DNA from: Maratus speciosus
Lineage: Eukaryota > Arthropoda > Arachnida > Araneae > Salticidae
DNA length: 64,000 nucleotides
Reading direction: 5' to 3'
Assembly (NCBI GenBank): GCA_963932465.1
Contig: OZ010795.1
Span: forward strand, 476,026,806-476,090,805
The first letter of the stretch is position 1. Each line of letters opens with the position of its first letter. The notes beneath the pieces are model-generated. The model saw only the letters and a program-made list of their open reading frames with translations, did not search any database and was not told the origin of the DNA. This document shows, in pieces, positions 22,565 through 35,349 of this stretch. The position numbers were made by a program, and so were the translations under genes.

Positions 22565-24006
22565 TAATGGCTGCTCCATATGCCAGCACGGATCCATCGG
22601 AGAAACTGTGCAGTTCAATTTCGGAATGTCCTTCGTTTAAAACAAAACGATTGATTTTTAAATTGTTTATATGTTGAAATGTTCTGATAAAGCGTCGCCA
22701 TTCATCTGTAACGTCATCTGGAAGTGGAACTTTCCAATCTAACTTTAATAACCAAAGTCTCTGTATGAAAATTTTAGACTTAGCTATTCCAGGAATCCCA
22801 ATGGTGTGTAAATTCGAGCTATATCTGATAGAACAGTTCTTTTCGTGTATACAACTGGTTCCTTAACTGGTGAATTAAACAAAAAGGAGTCACGCATTGG
22901 ATTCCATAACAGTCCTAGAGTTTTAGTGCTCTGCTCCTGATCACGAACATTGAATTAATATTCCTTGTTACCAGTTGCAATTTTTAACAGTTCGGGGCGG
23001 TTAGCACACCATCGGTGAAATATCATGCCGCCACGTTCGAGCGACGCGATTAATTGTGCTTGCAGTTGCTGGGCTTCTTTTAAACTGTTAGAGCCTGTTA
23101 GGACATCGACGGCGTAGAAATTTTGGAGTACTGCACGTGATGCTAGCTGAAAATTATTTTTTTATCAGTTGCGAGCTGATTTAGAGTCCGCGTGGCAAGA
23201 TATGGAGCGTTCGATGTTCCGTATGTAACTGTCAAATTTAAATGTTTTGCCCAGGTTCTTCTTCACCACATTTCCACAAAATGCGCAGCAAATCCCTCTT
23301 ATTTTCCGAAATTAGTATCTGGCGATACATCTGTATGATGTCGCCTGTAAAGGCATACTTGTGTGTTCGAAATCGAAAAGTCATATCGAAAAGCTCATCT
23401 TGAACTAATCCTCCGTTTAATGAAACATCATTTAAAGAAACACCACTAGTAGTAACTGCACTATCATCGAAGACAACCCTTAATTTCGTTCTGGGTTTGT
23501 CGGGTCTGTATACTCCATGATGCGGCAAATAATATGGAAATTTGGCTTTAGTTTCGAAAGAGATTTCGTCTAAGTGTCCCAAATTACTATATTCGTTAAT
23601 GAAATCCTCATATAAGAATCTCATGGCTGGAATGTCCGTAAATCGCTTAAGTAAATGTTTTAACTGTTTATTTGCATTTTTCTTTTGATTTTCCTGAGCA
23701 TGCAATCCCACCAGTTTTAATTGGCATTTCCACAACATATCTACCATCTTTCCTTCTAGTATATGCACGCAGTAAATGTTCCTCACAATATCGCTCTTCT
23801 TTACTTTTTATTGAATTTGTATCATAAACCGCTTCAATGTCCCAAAATTTCTGCATTATATTGGATAAATCGTCCACAGATTGAACAAGACCACAATAAT
23901 TACTGAAATTGTCTTCTTGTGGCACAGACTTAGAACCATTGGCAATATAGCCAAAAACTCCTTCTTGAAAAACCAAATTTTGCATATTTATTTTATTTGC
24001 TCCCAT
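22565..24006 (-). pseudogene. BEL/Pao reverse transcriptase region (catalytic motif altered)
   Basis: The frame at 24006-23668 carries the linker IMQKFWDIEAVYD and RRKDGRYVVEMP. A frameshift near 23700 moves the protein to the frame ending at 23238. That frame shows HHGVYRPDKPRTKLRVVFD, TTSGVSLNDVSLNGGLVQDE and motif A FTGDIIQMYRQ, all characteristic of BEL/Pao. A further break precedes ASRAVLQNFY. There the normally invariant YVDD box reads Y-A-V-D (complement of 23102-23116), so one catalytic aspartate is replaced by valine. Downstream, TGSNSLKEAQQ, IARIYTPLGFL and LDWKVPLPDDV are recognisable between extra stop codons. Inactive as sequenced. Confidence 0.92.
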
Positions 24007-24087
24007 TAAATAAAAAAATACTTCATTTGAGAATAAAAAATTTATTAGACCTGGTGTATCAAACTGTTGATCAGCTAACTTAAATGT

Positions 24088-24560
24088 CTATAATTGCGTA
24101 ATAGGCATGATGTTTAGATATGTATCTGGCGTTACGCGCGTAATTTTAGGAACAACAGAGAATTGCAATGTTTCACTAAAACTTCTATTTTCACTTGCGA
24201 TGGTAGTTATAACACTTTCATTTATATTCATGATTGAACCATTTAGTCCTGAAACTGATGCGTTTATTTTCTTTCCTTTCAAGAAATACTTGGTACATTC
24301 CTTTGTTATAAAGTTATTTTGAGATCCTGAATCTAGCATACCCTAAGAGGAACAAATTCTCTTCTAGCATTTTGAACATATATTATCGCGGTTGAAAGTA
24401 GTACTTCTTTAATAAAAGAAGACGTCATATTAATTACAGTACTGTTTATGGTTGAATGCGTGTTATAAAATGAATGTGCATTTTCACCTAAAGTAATGAC
24501 GGATATCTGGCCCTTTGTGTAGCTATGAGGAGAAAATGCGGTAGCGGTTGGCGACAAGTT
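24088..24560 (-). pseudogene. BEL/Pao aspartic protease (frameshifted)
   Basis: The protease processes the polyprotein. The strand before the active site (VLLSTAIIYVQNARREFVPLR) lies in one frame ending near 24333. The active-site motif MLDSGSQNNFITKEC lies in the next frame from 24339. A single-base slip near 24335 therefore splits the domain just before its catalytic Asp. The Asp-Ser-Gly triad itself is intact. The frame ends at 24088, and sequence typical of the protease C-terminus (LVFQEGVFGYIANG) reappears in another frame around 23900-24000. Confidence 0.85.
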
Positions 24561-24741
24561 ACTACTAAGATTACTTCTGTTTTGAATTGGTATAGCCTGA
24601 TTAGTATCAATACCTTCTTCACCGCGTATAAGTGAATCAAGCTGTAATGGCGCTTGCTACATTTTATTTGCATGTACTTAAACTTTTGCATTGACTAATG
24701 TTGTGAACAAATGATAAACAATTGTAGCATAATCTTTCCAT

Positions 24742-25805
24742 TTAAACAATACTGAACCTTTTTTTAGCAGGCAAATTTAAAAAATGCGAACATTTCATAA
24801 AAATATGATCACCCTTGCACATTAAACAACTGTGAGGACCTTCTGCTAACAAGGTAAATGAATTAGAATTGAATGAACGTTTCTGATCCTTAATGAAAGG
24901 TTTTATGGAAGTGCATTTATGGATATATTCCAAAATTTGAGAACGTTTCTCCAAAAATAAAATTAATTCATCTAATTTTGGTACTTTATTTGGACTTATA
25001 GTCACTTCATATTTTTTAGAGTATCTTTATCTAATTTTTGAAGAATGATGTTTAATAATAACACATCGGAAAAATAGTTTCTATTATAGTTTAAAACCCT
25101 TAATGCGCGAATGCTTTTTTTTACATTGTCGACTAAATTTCGTAGGTCTTTAGCGGAAAGCTGCATGAGCTTATCTGCGTCTAAAAGTGAATTAATATGT
25201 ATTTGTCTTACTATCCTATCATTTTCATATCTGTCCTTTAATGCTTGGAACAAGGATGAAAATGTATCTTCTGTTGTAATCAAAACCCTTGCGTCATTTA
25301 TTAATGCAGCTGATAAATAATGCAGTTTTTGAGCATCCGACAGTTGTTCATTTGAGGTTATTATGTTATTAAGTTGTAGCTTAAATGTATTCCACTCATC
25401 GGATTTTCCGGAGTATTTCGGAGGTGAAATTTTAGGTAATTTAATGTTTATTGCGTTTTTTATTAGAGTAGGTTTTGATTGAATTTCATTAGGAACTTTA
25501 ATTTCTTCAAAACACTTAATTTGTTTTTTTTTTAATTTTGAATTTACTATTCAGAATGTTATCATGATTTTCCTCACTAGTGTTAATATCTATTTCATAA
25601 TATTTTTCTATAGTAATGGCAGCTTCTATTTCCTTATTTAAGTTTTTTAGCGATTGTTCTTTATCATTTAATTGTTCTAAAATTTCTGAGTAATTATCTA
25701 TTCTAGATTATTGTCATTTATTAATGTTTGGAATTTACTAATCAATTTTGTAACAGACGTTCTTAATCTCGAACATTTCTTTTTCAATTTGTCAATACTT
25801 TCCAT
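24742..25805 (-). pseudogene. BEL/Pao gag (broken)
   Basis: The structural protein packages the element's RNA. A start codon at 25805 opens a coiled-coil-like N-terminus (MESIDKLKKKCSRLRTSVTK) that meets a stop within about 35 codons. A related frame then resumes, with another shift near the A-run at about 25530. The central part, LPKISPPKYSGKSDEWNTF, has the flavour of the DUF1759 domain of BEL gag proteins and runs on into LSAALINDARVL. A further frame change near 25005 leads to LDELILFLEKRSQILE and a zinc knuckle CLMCKGDHIFMKC (CX2CX3HX4C). The family usually has one continuous frame, so at least three breaks are present. Confidence 0.85.
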
Positions 25806-26150
25806 TTTTAAAAGCTACAGCAAAAAGGAATAATGAAATATTTCCTACCTTGTTTTCTGAGCAGACGATTTCATACAAGCTTGCGAAATCAACCTTCTAT
25901 AAAACTTCAACGAAACAACTGGTGAAAATAGCTCATTCACAATCACAGATTTTTTTTTCAAATTACAACATTTTATTTTTCCGGCTGGACGATTGCCATT
26001 TTGTAACTGTGCATATTAAGCATAATTAAGAAACTCACATTCATAAAAGGACTGTATCTGTACTTTATTGTTGACAATGCGATGCATTGCATGCCCTCAT
26101 GGAAAGACAAAAACAACAAGTTGGAAATTGCTCGTCAAACGTGGCAAATG
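25806..26150. other. Probable 5' leader of the BEL/Pao copy
   Basis: Lies upstream (on the minus strand) of the gag start and ahead of the next element. It may include the remains of the terminal repeat, but with the 3' end missing there is no second repeat to compare with. No gene seen. Confidence 0.4.
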
Positions 26151-27372
26151 AGGTGCGTTCGTACTATAACTAGTTTTATAATTATTTTTTGCACCCCATA
26201 TTGTACTGAATGTATAATTTTTTGCACTTCATAAAGCGCATAGTCTGATACATCATTAAAATGCACTTCCAATATTTTTTTTCCCATTCCCCGTAATGTA
26301 ACGGAACACTTTTGACTGTCCCTGTAATTAAACTATACATCCGATTTTCCTAAAATTTGAAATAGCTCAACAAAATTTTGGAACAATTATATCTTTAAAA
26401 TTTCAGACCATTCGGAAGGCTGTAATATCATTAAAATGCACTTGCAATAATTTTTCCCATTGGCCGTAATGTAAAGAAAAAATTTGACTGTCCCTGTAAT
26501 TAAACTATGCATCCGATTTTCCTAAAATTTGAAAGGTCTCGACAAATTTTGCAGCAGTTATATCTTTAAAATTTAAGATCATTCGGAAGGCTCTAATATC
26601 ATTAAAATCCACTTGCAATAATTTTTCCCATTGGCCGTAATGTAAAGAAAAACTTTTGACTGTCCCTGTAATTAAACTATACATCCGATTTTTCTAAAAT
26701 TTGAAAGGGCTCGACAAAATTTTGCAACAGTTATATCTTTAAAATTTTAGATCATTCGGAAGGCTCTAATATCATTAAAATGCACTTGCAATAATTTTTC
26801 CCATTGGCCGTAATGTAAAGAAAAACTTTTGACTGTCCCTGTAATTAAACTATACATCCGATTTTCCTAAAATTTGAAAGGGCTCGACAAAATTTTGCAA
26901 CAGTTATATCTTTAAAATTTCAGATCATTCGGAAGGCTCTAATATCATTAAAATGCACTTGCAATAATTTTCCCATTGGCCGTAATGTAAGGAAAAAATT
27001 TGACTGTCCCTGTAATTAAACTATACATCCGATTTTCATAAAATTTGAAAGGGCTCGACAAAATTTTGCAACAGTTATATCGTTAAAATTTCAGATCATT
27101 CGGAAGGCTGTAATATCATTAAAATGCACTTGCAATAATTTTTCCCATTGGCCGTAATGTAAAGAAAAACTTTTGACTGTCCCTGTAATTAAACTATACA
27201 TCCGATTTTCATAAAATTTGAAATGGCTCGACAAAATTTTGCAACAATCATATATTTGAAATTTCAGACCATTCGGTTGGGTAGTTTTTGCTCTGTTACA
27301 TGCGGACAGACGGACGGACGGACTGAACGACGACTATAGGTGCTACGTATTTATATAATTACGAACGCACCT
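26151..27372 (+). mobile_element. Element C: six 172-bp repeats between 13-bp inverted ends (HINE-like)
   Basis: Ends AGGTGCGTTCGTA (26151) and TACGAACGCACCT (27360-27372) are perfect inverted repeats. Inside, gactgtccctgtaattaaac recurs at 26314, 26486, 26658, 26831, 27002 and 27175, giving a 171-173-bp unit. A cggacagacggacggacgg tract precedes the 3' end. There AGGTGC (27338-27343) pairs with GCACCT (27367-27372) and CGTA with TACG, so the 5' motif recurs as the first half of a 3' terminal hairpin. I see no target duplication and no coding. Confidence 0.85.
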
Positions 27373-27927
27373 AAAAAGCTAGAATGAAGAAACGAATTAC
27401 GTTTCTATGGTTACAGACATTTGCAGAAGAAGTACCTTGCCAATATTTGCCGCATATGACAGATAATTCTAACAGGTAGTTTATGTAGTTTTTTTTTTAA
27501 TACAGTGGAGTCCTCTTTATAGATAGTCATTTTATCAAGAAAAACTGTTCTAATGAGCAGAAAATTCCCTCAGATGTAATCAGATTGTTACATTTACAAA
27601 TTTACAAGTAACCAAGAAAAAATATGATATCATTAAAAAGTATCTATCAGTACATTATAAACGATTCTATTTATCAAAAATAAATAAATAAATCATATTA
27701 TAAACAAATGAAAATAAGAAAACAAACACATCAAAATTCAGATATATGATTCAAATGACAAAAGAACTATTTTATTGTAGAATACATAACTCTCATAAGT
27801 TTTGAAAAAATAATTTTTTTTAATCTGTTATTCATTTCATACGGAAACAGTCGGATATTTTCGACTGTTTAGTTTTTTAGACATGTAATAAATTTGTTTC
27901 TTGATTTTCAAATTTTTAAATTGAATT
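27373..27927. other. AT-rich spacer, no gene seen
   Basis: No coding frame or repeat boundary that I can support. Confidence 0.5.
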
Positions 27928-29560
27928 AAGGGGACAGAACACTTTTAAAATTTTCAAAAATCGATTTTTTAAATTTTTACTTCGCTAGAAAGGTTATTGT
28001 ATTCTGATTATATCGATACCAATCTTTTAAATGTGTGTTAATTATTTACTGATATATTTGGGAAAATGTAGACATCACCCCTTCATTTCCGAATTAACAG
28101 CCCTGCGACAACTGTCATGGCGGCTTGTTTACATTTTGTTTTCGCGTTTTCACATTATCGTAACTTTGGAAATATTATAAAATGCGGAAATTGTTATTGT
28201 TTAAATACCTTAAACAATAATAAGAAAGCTTTAAAATATTAACTTCAACTTCCGCTTTCGCCAAATTAGTTTACTTTCATGATTTTTCACAGCTTTATTT
28301 GCTATTAAGTGCTTAAATTTGAAACAAAACATTTTTTCCCTAGAGCAATACTTTCCTGATTTTGTAATATTATTCTGCTTCTTAGTATTTATTAGATTTT
28401 TAATGAAAAAAATTGCAAGATATGCTTCAGACCTCATCGAAGGAGTCGGTTTAATGGTAATCGCTATACAAAATACGATGATATAAATATATTCTAAGGT
28501 GCTAACTCATCTTATAGCAAACTAAAAAGTAGTCAATTTGATAGTGATTTTTGTTTCAATTGATCGTTTAGAATACGGATTTATTGACTTAATATATATT
28601 TTTTAATAAACTATCTGAATTTTTGTGCAGCAAAGTATGTGAATCAGATACCGAAATACGAGAATCCCTATAAAATGGCCTATATTTTACATTAAATAAC
28701 TTAGTTTTATAAAACGTCCACATTTAATTCACTTTACAATCAAAGCTAAACAAAATTTTAAGTTATATGTTTAAAATTAATTTTTTGCAATAGTAAATGC
28801 TACATTTTTACAAATTACATCGATTTAATTTTTAAGCATATTCCTATATTCTGCAGCATTCTACAAATAATTTTATATTTATCATTTTAAACTAGCACCT
28901 AACTTTATTTTTGATACAGAATACGATATATAATTAGTAGTTTTGTTTCTTTTGTTATATATTTTATACTTAAAAAATACAATTTAATCTTTAAACGGCT
29001 TTTTCTCAAAATGTCATTTTTTACTCTTGCGCCCATGATATCTCCAAAACTATTTGAAGTACAGCTTTAAAATTTTTGCCCTACATAAATATTTATATTA
29101 TTATAAAAATGAACTAGGATTATAAAGCTGTGTTCAGTATGAAAAAAATATGCGATTGATTGCATGTAAAAATTCATAGTTTTTCTAATTTTTCTAATTA
29201 AATGTTAATTACTCTTTATCTAATTAACCGATTACCAATATCCTAGTTCAAATTATAGACCAGAATGTTATCTTTAATTTAAGATAAAGTTTATGCAAAT
29301 ACAATGAAATTAACATGAGATATCGCGCGCAGTGAAATGTTATTCACTGTAAAAATTTTAAATAGCCCTTTGAAATTGACTCCTTGATTTTTTTAAAATT
29401 ATAACATATCCAAATAATGTTTTTTAAATTTAGTTCAATATCACTTAAACATGCTCTAAATTTTTTCTGCATCTAGAGTGGTTACCTTTTTTATAAAAAG
29501 TTGCTAAACTGATGACAAATTTCGCATGTTTTATGACCGTTAAAAGTGTAGTGTCTCCTT
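27928..29560. mobile_element. 1.6 kb element with AAGGGGACA ends
   Basis: The left end AAGGGGACAGAACACTTTTA and the complement of the right end AAGGAGACACTACACTTTTA match at most positions over about 21 bases. The interior is A+T-rich with no transposase that I recognise. No convincing flanking duplication is visible, so the boundaries rest on the inverted repeats alone. Confidence 0.55.
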
Positions 29561-29599
29561 GTCAGCTTTTAGTTTAGCTTCTAAGAAACATCCAGGCAT

Positions 29600-29960
29600 T
29601 ACTAAAATCAACATGAGATGAAGCCTTTTCAGTAAATACTTCATTCGATTCATCTTCTTCGCTTTCACTTATGTAAGTACTATTTGAAGTTTAATGAAAT
29701 GTTTCAAATTCATTGTCGCAATCCACAAATCGTGGAAAATTCTTCCGCGATGATAGCTTTTGGTGACAAATCATTTACTTTTGAAATTGCGATGGATCAT
29801 TTTCAGTTAAATACTTCAATCAATTCATCTTCTTCGCTTTCACTTTAAATAGTATTTGAAGTTTAATTAAATGTTTCGGAATCCAGAAAAGTCACAATCC
29901 AGAAATCGCGGAAATTTCTTCCGTGAGGATAACTTTTGCTGTCAAATCATTTTCTTTTGA
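29600..29960. repeat. Tandem duplication of about 174 bp
   Basis: Two copies start with ttttcagtaaatacttc (29626) and ttttcagttaaatacttc (29800). Both contain catcttcttcgctttcactt, caaatcgtgg/gaaatcgcgg and ttctttccgtgag-like sequence. On the minus strand the block reads as a short acidic stretch (SESEEDESNEVFTE) of the kind found near the C-terminus of some transposases, but the frame soon breaks, so I do not call a gene. Confidence 0.75.
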
Positions 29961-30520
29961 CTTTAACTCGCTATTTTAACCATTTTTGTTCTCACGACGT
30001 TTGTAAATTTGCATTTAGTGAAACAATTTTTTATTTATTCAAAAGAAATATTATTACCACGATTCGTTCATTATTAGAACTGCGAAAGAATTAAATATTG
30101 CTTTTTATTTGAGTGGAATTATTACTACAAAATTCATTCCTCTAATCTATTAAGGTTAGGATATTTTTTTAAACTTATTCTTTCTGAAAAGAGATAAAAT
30201 TCTTTGTCCATAAGTTGTACAAGATATATAGTGTTGGTAAGCAAACATGAACTTCTGCATTCTCCAAACTTACATTCACTCAATGAGTGATGGAATTATC
30301 AATAACAAGAATAAATTATATTTTTATGTTATAAATCTCATTGTCAAAAAGCACTAGCCACTTCTGAAATAATGTAGATGTCATTCACGTGTTGTATTTT
30401 GCTTTGTATAGGTCTAAGAGAGATTTTATGTGTATTTTGATTTTTCGATTACAATAAGTTGCATTTTATGATTACACTCATTATTACTGCAGCATAAAAA
30501 AATCAACACACAACAGCACA
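29961..30520. other. AT-rich spacer, possible 5' part of element D
   Basis: No gene. The motif ttctttctgaaaagaga at about 30178 resembles the terminal hairpin at 31470-31494 and could be the 5' end of element D, by analogy with elements B and C. Confidence 0.35.
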
Positions 30521-31494
30521 AATTCATATTAAGGTATACCGGAATCTGAAGTTTGATGAAAATCCGTGCATTAGTTCTGGAGCTATTGTGTAAATCACAA
30601 AAAATGCAGCGCAGCAGCACAACCTGTTGAGCGATTTACACCAAAAGGTACAAAATGTCAATTCATGTCAAGGACTAACTGAATCTGAAGATTGATGAAA
30701 ATGCGTACATTAGTTCTGGACATTGAACTATTGTGGAAATCGTGGAAAATGCTGCTTAGCAGTGTTACCTGTTGAGCGATTTACACCAAAACATAAACAG
30801 CACTAATTCATATCCAGGTATATCTGAATCTGAAGTTTGTTGAAAACCCAAGCATTAGTTCTTGAGATAAAGCTATTGCGGAAATCACAAAAAATGCAGC
30901 ATAGCAGCGCCACCTGTTGAGCAATTTACACCAAAAGGTGCAAAACGTCAATTCATATCAAGCACTAACTGAATCTGAATTTTGATGAAAATCCGTGCAT
31001 TATTTCTTGAGATAGAGCTATTGCAAAAATCGTGTAAATGCTGCAAAATGCAGCATAGCAGCGCCATCTGTTGGGCGATTTGCACCAAAACGTTACCAAC
31101 ACCAATTCATATCAAGGATTAACTGAATCTGAAGTTTGATGAAAATCCGTGCATTAGTTCTTGAGATAGAGCTAGTGCAGAAATCGTGAAAAATGCAGCA
31201 TAGCAGCGCCACCTGTTGGGCGATTTACACCAAAAACTAATCAACAACAATTTATATTAGGGACTACTTGAATATAAATTTTTATTAAATACCGTGCATT
31301 AGTTCTTGAGATAGAGTGCCCACAAAATTTGTGTCACATACATCATATATACAGACAGAGAGACTCACAGACAGACATTTTGTAAAAACATGTTTTTTGG
31401 AATCTCTGACCTCTAAAACGTGTAAATCCGTCGAAAACCGGAAGTCGGAAATTTTTACGAATCCAATACTTTCTTCTTGTAAAGATAGAAGAAA
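30521..31494 (+). mobile_element. Element D: six ~145-bp repeats and a 3' terminal hairpin (HINE-like)
   Basis: The landmark aattcatat begins units at 30521, 30661, 30805, 30950, 31104 and (diverged) 31249, with steps of 140-154 bp. Each unit contains tgaatctgaagtttgatga, a ccgtgcattagttcttgag-type block and acctgttgagcgatttacac. After the repeats come an acagacagagagactcacag tract and a perfect 8-bp hairpin, TTTCTTCT/AGAAGAAA, at 31470-31494 followed by A-rich sequence. The true 5' end is uncertain. No coding. Confidence 0.75.
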
Positions 31495-32239
31495 ATAAAA
31501 ATTAAAGCTGATGACGCAGAAAAGAAACAAAATAAATAAATTAATTAAATTATTATCTTTTTTAATAATTTAGAAGTGTTTGGTAAAAGATTTCATTTAA
31601 ATAGCTATTTCTAGAGACAGATTTTACGAGATGCAATTTAAAGTTTTCTTCATACAATTTAGATTTTTTACTTTCAGTTGGAATCGTACGCAAATAAATT
31701 AATAGGACGAGTAAAAATATATCATTTCATATCAAGTTATAATTTAAAATAATGATCTTTCACATTCAAAAACATATTAAAATTTTCTGACAAATTGTAC
31801 AGGATTGAGGAAAGAGCTATTACTTCAAACAGACATTCGCAAATGTATTTTAATACACATACTATAAAATAACATTCTTGACATAAATATAAAAATGCAT
31901 TAGCATGAAAAACATTTAAATTGAAAGAAAATATTAGAGAAATGAAAGAGGTTTCACTGATTTTAAGTTGCCAGGTAACAGTTATCGTTTAAATATTTCA
32001 TCATTCAAATAAGAGTTGTTAAAAGTGAAGTTTATCACTGTTCTCACGCCTCTGGGGATTTGAATATCAATTTTTTCGAAAACAAATATTTGCCTTATTT
32101 AATGAAAAAATGGCGACCATTACTTTTAGAAATTACTAGACTTCAAATCTGCTGAGATTAGGAATTATGTTTATAAATGTATTTCCATTCATTTTCGTTA
32201 ATAATAATAAAAGAAGTGGGTCAGTGATGAGTCAGAAGT
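31495..32239. other. AT-rich spacer, no gene seen
   Basis: No supported gene or repeat boundary. Confidence 0.5.
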
Positions 32240-34593
32240 GGGTCACAGATCGCACAGAGGGTTTCGTTTAATATTCTTTCAAAAACATTTTATTATTTAA
32301 TTAATAAACCCAAATTGATAATTTATGATTATTAAATCCTTTAAAACCGCACATAAAACGGTAAAAATCGGTAAAGATTTTTAAAAAATTATTCTCTCCC
32401 CCCCCTCTCCCCCGACATTTATCGCGCCATTCTTTTCAAAACTTTTTATTATGTGTTATAAACTATCTTAAAGTTTCAAACAGATGGCCGTGTTAGATTT
32501 CCTAATTGAAATAAAATCGCGTTATGTTAGTTCCACATTCCACGACCAGGAAGCGCGTTCTATTCTGAACAAGGCTGTATCTGGACAAAACTCCGTTAAA
32601 ACACCTTTCCGTAGACATGTTAGTCGAGAGGGTGGCGGTCTTAATCAATAATTTAAGATGTTTGCTGAAATTACTATTAGAAAATAGTGGTATCAACGCT
32701 TATGAATTTTTTATATTGAATAAGTAGCACTTATCTCAGGACTCCTTCAAAAAAACGCACATAAAACGGTAAAAAACGTTAAGGTTTTAAAACTTTTTTA
32801 ACGCCCTCCGCCCCCCCCCCCTCCGAAATTTTTAAACTTTTTATTATGCGTTATAAACTATCTTAAAGTTTCAAACAGATCGCCGTGATAGATTTCCGAA
32901 TTTAAATAAATTCGCGGTCTGTTTAGTTCCATATTCCACCACCAGGGAGCGCACTCTATTCTTAAAAAAATTGTATCTTAACGAAACTCCTTTCTACACC
33001 TTATCCGTAGATCCATTAGTCGAGGGGTGAGAGACTTAAACACCAATTTAAGATATTTGCTGAAAATACTATTCTAAAATAGTGGTACTTATGAAATTTT
33101 TTTTATTGAATAAGTAATATTTATCTCACCTTGCCGTCAAAAAACCGCACACAAAACGGCAGAGTTACAGTTTAAAATTGGTCTTAAGCAAGAATTTAAG
33201 ATATTTTCTCAAATTACAATTCAAAAATAGTAATATCAACCATGGAATTTTTATATTGAATAAGTAACATTTATGATCTGTTTTTAAAAATATGACACCG
33301 TTCTGAACAATGCTACTGTAAAAAAACTCACAATTGCCTTTTTAAATGAGCATTTAATAGAAATAAACCAATTAGTGAAATCATAAATAATATATCAGTT
33401 CTAATTGAGACAGAAGAATATGTTTTTAGAATTTCTGAAAGGGGATTTTTTTTTTTTTGCGCCGGGCTGTGCAAATTTCGAGTGTTTACGCCCCTTAGGT
33501 TCTGAGATGGGAGCCCCTTTTAAAATCTCTTCTACCCTTTATTGCTTAACTTCCGCATCTGGAAGCCCTGCCTTTCTCATTCTGGCAACCGGTGGGCATG
33601 TTAAAACGACAGTTTGCCATAAATGTTCGTATTAATTAAGTAATAATTAATATCTCCGTACCTAATTTAGACACAGTTTTGAAATTAACACATTTGAAAT
33701 AAGCGAAAAATTCTACGCATGGATGTATAAAAATTTAATCTATAACTTTAATAATTTAAAAGTTTTACATTCGGTTTAAAACCTCCACTATTGTATGACG
33801 CCGAACGTCTGCAAATAAAAACAGCTGAGCTCGCTGACTTTCTTTCGAATGAAATAAAAGGATTTTTTTATCGATCGATTTTTAGTGGATTTTTTCACTT
33901 CTACGGAACACTTTTGTTTCAAAAGATGAAACTCTCAAAAAGAATAATTCATAAGTTATCTTTTTACGAAATCTTTTCTTCGTTTTTCTTTCTTTTATTG
34001 TTTAGTGCATCATAAATTCCAATTACTTTATCGATTGAACTGTAAAGTATTCAAAACCAGTTTCTTTCTCGAATTTTGAGAACAGAATTTTGAGAGAAAT
34101 GAAAGAATCATCGGAATAATTTTTAGAATGTCTGAAAATAGATTTTTTTCTGCGCGTATCTGTGCGAAATTTCGAAAATTTATGCCCGGTAGTTTCTGAT
34201 ATTTGACGCGATTTGAAAAGCCCCAGTTAACTTTATTGATGCGGTTTCGAATGTGGATGCCCTGCTACCGTGGCAACCCGGAAGAGAATTCGAAATAATC
34301 TTCTCTTCTGACAGCAAATCGCTGCGGTTTGATTAAAATCAAAGCTTTTGTTGAATTATGAAAATTTTCCGTTCTTGTAATTGGGTTTTTTAATTAACAA
34401 CGTGCGTTAATTAAGACTTTTTCAAAATTTTATGATTCTGGCAAAGTCAGGGAGTATTCAGCTCTATGAAAAAAAAAATAAAGTCTGTAAGTTAAATAGT
34501 TTGCGAGTACGAGCGGTGTGACGGACGGACAAATACACGAGAATATAAGGGTAGTCTTGTAAAGTTTAGGGTTCGTGAGATGAACGAAACCCT
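32240..34593 (+). mobile_element. Element B copy 2: internal repeats and 3' terminal hairpin (HINE-like)
   Basis: Starts like copy 1 (cacagatcgcacagagg, then AGGGTTTCGTT at 32258). Three tandem-like modules of about 400 bp follow, each with a C-run (about 32399, 32812) or its remnant, a cag-gaagcgc/cagggagcgc block (32549, 32943), a ccgtaga-ttagtcgag block (32611, 33006), and a tattgaataagtarcattta tail (32715, 33107, 33256). The 3' part matches copy 1, with gttgaattatgaa and gtgacggacggac, and ends in an imperfect hairpin with AACGAAACCCT (34583-34593). The frame at 33405-33635 shows no family signature. Confidence 0.65.
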
Positions 34594-35346
34594 AAAAAAT
34601 GGAAATGTTAACCAAATATATCATTAGAATGCAAAACAATTTCCATTTGCTATGAAAACAGAATTTTAAGTATTACCGTTAAATATCTTAATAAATCATA
34701 AATATCTTAATAATAACAAATAATGTTACATAACTTAAGCATATATTAAACATTTCTATTGAAGTTGCATCATATGTCAAGATGAAATATTTGATGAATA
34801 GATTATTCCCATTTTTCTTACTAAAAACACTTTTTGTTAAAACTATAAATAGTCATGAGTATGATAAAATTTAAATTGAAAAACATAAGGAAAAAAGTAA
34901 GAAAACGCTAAAAGAGTTTTCTTTGTTTATTATTTCCCGGTAAGAGAAGACATTTATATATTTTATGATTCAAATAAGTTTCCTTTTGCAGTATAGTTGA
35001 AAAATTTATTCGCATGCTTTTCGATTCACCACAGAAAATTAATATGCAAAAAGGAATCAAGACAATTTTTTCTTTGTAAATTCACCCTATCTAATCCTTT
35101 GAAACTCCCAAAAATTGTTTTATTTCCTGTACGTCTTGATTAGACATTTTATTAATAAATATCTATCTTTATTTGAGAATCGTGTCTCCATCCATACCTC
35201 CACGTGAAAAGGTTGTTTTAGTTAGTCGATAATGTTTTTAGTTTAGCTTAACAACTTACAACAACTCAGGTGTTAGGTAAACAAATTTAACACTTAAAAG
35301 TCTCCTATTATACGTGTAGCAGTTAATATAACAGAAATCTGAATAC
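34594..35346. other. AT-rich spacer, no gene seen
   Basis: No supported gene or repeat boundary. Confidence 0.5.
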
Positions 35347-35349
35347 TAA

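Larger units (their letters stand above)
22565..25805 (-). mobile_element. BEL/Pao retroelement, decayed and 3'-truncated
   Basis: Gag, protease and reverse transcriptase follow in that order on the minus strand, as in BEL/Pao elements. The copy stops abruptly inside the region after the RT (at HSFSDGSVLAYGA, about 22570), so most of RNase H, integrase and the 3' terminal repeat are gone. Multiple frame shifts and stops separate the parts. I could not identify a long terminal repeat or primer-binding site with confidence upstream of 25805. Confidence 0.93.

Noticed and set aside
23238..25805. Possible host gene with a retroviral-like protease or RT domesticated from BEL/Pao
   Set aside because: Several frame shifts and stops, an altered catalytic box and 3' truncation indicate a dead element, not a preserved gene.
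29600..29960. Acidic C-terminal tail of a pogo/Tigger-like transposase on the minus strand
   Set aside because: Only a short stretch looks coding; stops follow quickly and no catalytic motif is seen nearby.
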